From Sphingomonadales bacterium (GTDB taxonomy: Bacteria; Pseudomonadota; Alphaproteobacteria; Sphingomonadales; Sphingomonadaceae): DNA of 6,435 nt. The DNA lies in the NCBI GenBank assembly GCA_020200935.1, contig JAIVHR010000026.1, positions 1-6,435 on the forward strand, in the 5' to 3' direction. This document shows, piece by piece, positions 5,401 to 6,435 of the stretch (positions within the stretch are counted from its first letter, which is position 1; every line of letters starts with the position of its first letter). The notes beneath the pieces are model-generated. The model was not told the origin of the DNA and did no database searches. It was given only the letters and a program-made list of their open reading frames with translations. The position numbers were made by a program, and so were the translations under genes.

Positions 5401-6297
5401 TCAGGCGCCACAGGCCGGCTTGCTCTCCCGCCGCGTCGTGCCCTCCGGTCGCCAGCCTGCGACATCGCCGGCCTCAAGCGCGTCGATCCAGCCGGTGATC
5501 AGCGGGCCGATGATGCGGAAGTTGGGCCGGTGCATGAGGCCGTCGAGAAGGATGATCGAGGCCGGCGCGCAGGCCGCCGCATAGAGCGCCTCGGACTGGT
5601 CGGGGGTGATATAGTCGTCGATCGCGCCATGGATGAAGAGGACGGGTTCCTCGACATCGGCCAGCGCTTCGTCGCTGCGCCATTTGTCGGGGATCAGCCA
5701 CTCGCCATAGACCGGCGCGGCGGCGTCGATATCGGTGAAGGTGCCGAGCGTGACGAGCCCGTCGAGATCCTCGCGCGCGGCGAGCTGGATGGCGACGGCG
5801 CCGCCCAGCGAATGGCCAAAGACATAGACGCCGCCTCGCGCGCCGGCCTGCACGCGGGCGTAGCGATAAAAGGCCCGGGCGTCGGCGATCAGCCCGGTCT
5901 GGCTCGGCGCGCCGCGATTCTCGTTGAAGCCGCGATAGGAGCCGACGAGCACGCCGCGGCCGCTTGTCGTCAGCCTTTCGACATAACCGGCCATCCGGCG
6001 GTAGCCGTCGCGCCGGCCATGCAGGACGAGGACGATATCCTCTTCGCCCGCCGCCGGCGGCCAGTAATAGCCGGCGAGACGCAGCCCGTCGCCGCTGGTG
6101 ACGATGATCTCGCGCGGCGGCGCGCCGATCCATTGCGGCACCGCGGCGAGGCCTTCGCCCGGCTCGTAAAGCCGGTCGCGCATGAAGCCGGCGCAGCCGA
6201 CCAGCGCAACGATCAGCGCCAGCAGCAGCAACCCCGCGACCAGATAGCGCAGCCGGAAACCGCGGCGAGGCGCGTCAGGACGCACCATCGGCCTCAT
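5401..6297 (-). CDS. Alpha/beta hydrolase with lipoprotein-type or membrane-anchored N-terminus
   Basis: 298-residue serine hydrolase resembling the BEM46/ABHD family. After an Arg-rich N-terminus (1-17), a hydrophobic helix (about 18-34) ends in the lipobox-like LVGC with C35, so it is probably a lipoprotein or an N-terminally anchored protein facing the periplasm. Catalytic features: LVLHGRRDG (90-98, oxyanion region), nucleophile S163 in GHSLGG, an acid at D227 or D228 in IHGAIDDYI, and H256 in GLMHRPNF, so the triad is complete. Substrate is unknown; an esterase or lipase-like activity is inferred. The start is uncertain: ATG 6297 has no Shine-Dalgarno, ATG 6288 sits too close to GAGG, and GTG 6285 has GAGG 6 nt upstream. 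All overlap the end of the next gene upstream, suggesting coupled expression. Confidence 0.85.
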   Translation of the reverse strand: MRPMVRPDAPRRGFRLRYLVAGLLLLALIVALVGCAGFMRDRLYEPGEGLAAVPQWIGAPPREIIVTSGDGLRLAGYYWPPAAGEEDIVLVLHGRRDGYRRMAGYVERLTTSGRGVLVGSYRGFNENRGAPSQTGLIADARAFYRYARVQAGARGGVYVFGHSLGGAVAIQLAAREDLDGLVTLGTFTDIDAAAPVYGEWLIPDKWRSDEALADVEEPVLFIHGAIDDYITPDQSEALYAAACAPASIILLDGLMHRPNFRIIGPLITGWIDALEAGDVAGWRPEGTTRRESKPACGA

Positions 6298-6435
6298 GCG
6301 CCGCGCCCGGTCGTCGCCGCCCGCCGGTCAGGTCCTGCATCGGCGGCGTTTCGCGCAGCGGCGGCGGTTGGTCGGGCGCGCCGACGCCGATCCAGTCGGC
6401 GTCGGGCAGTCCGTAAAGCTGGTCGAAAATGTCGA
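6275..6435 (-). CDS. 3' end of an unidentified protein-coding gene, truncated by the right edge
   Basis: Read on the minus strand from the right edge (first full codon 6433-6431), the frame is open for 52 codons and stops at TGA 6277-6275. The peptide begins DIFDQLYGLPDADWIGVG, continues with a Pro-rich stretch (PDQPPPLRETPP), then MQDLTGG and a charged Arg/Ala/Glu tail. The opening looks like ordinary protein; the other two minus frames give Arg/Ala-rich or stop-broken products. It overlaps the hydrolase start by 23 bp in a different frame, as in an operon. I do not recognise the family from this tail. Confidence 0.6.
   Translation of the reverse strand, partial: DIFDQLYGLPDADWIGVGAPDQPPPLRETPPMQDLTGGRRRPGAAHEADGAS

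Noticed and set aside
5474..6133. 219-codon minus-strand frame within the hydrolase gene
   Set aside because: Strongly Arg-rich shadow of the alpha/beta hydrolase, whose own frame has GHSLGG and a complete triad.

Overview
The window is high-GC DNA with tightly packed genes on both strands and no foreign-looking island. Protein style (alphaproteobacterial-type Lpd, a bactofilin/M23 pair, a class IV aminotransferase with an SHSKLN motif) and the intergenic palindromes suggest an alphaproteobacterium, most likely a member of the Sphingomonadales. This placement is inference; no rRNA or marker gene is present.

Layout, left to right. (1) 3-863 (+): the C-terminal 60% of dihydrolipoamide dehydrogenase, cut by the left edge. 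(2) 864-942: a short convergent gap with a strong GC-rich hairpin. (3) 943-2533 (-): a two-gene unit in which a membrane-anchored M23/LytM endopeptidase with a periplasmic coiled coil overlaps by 65 bp the gene for a bactofilin. This is a cell-shape/peptidoglycan module. (4) 2534-2738: a divergent regulatory region with a perfect 15-bp palindrome and a leader hairpin. (5) 2739-3662 (+): a PLP-dependent class IV aminotransferase. (6) 3663-3881: an intergenic stretch filled by two inverted REP-like units and possibly an 11-codon leader ORF. (7) 3882-5248 (+): a predicted DUF2459-like lipoprotein, then, 14 bp later, a sulfotransferase-like P-loop protein. (8) 5249-5400: an AT-richer convergent gap with inverted repeats. 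(9) 5401-6435 (-): an alpha/beta hydrolase with a lipoprotein-type N-terminus, overlapping the 3' end of an unidentified gene that runs off the right edge.

Two groupings stand out. The M23-bactofilin pair has the architecture expected of a cytoskeleton-guided peptidoglycan hydrolase system. The class IV aminotransferase and the sulfotransferase-like protein lie in one co-directional cluster; I recall plant proteins in which these two domain types are fused, which would make this cluster a candidate uncharacterised metabolic pair. No CRISPR array, tRNA, rRNA, transposase or phage gene was seen.
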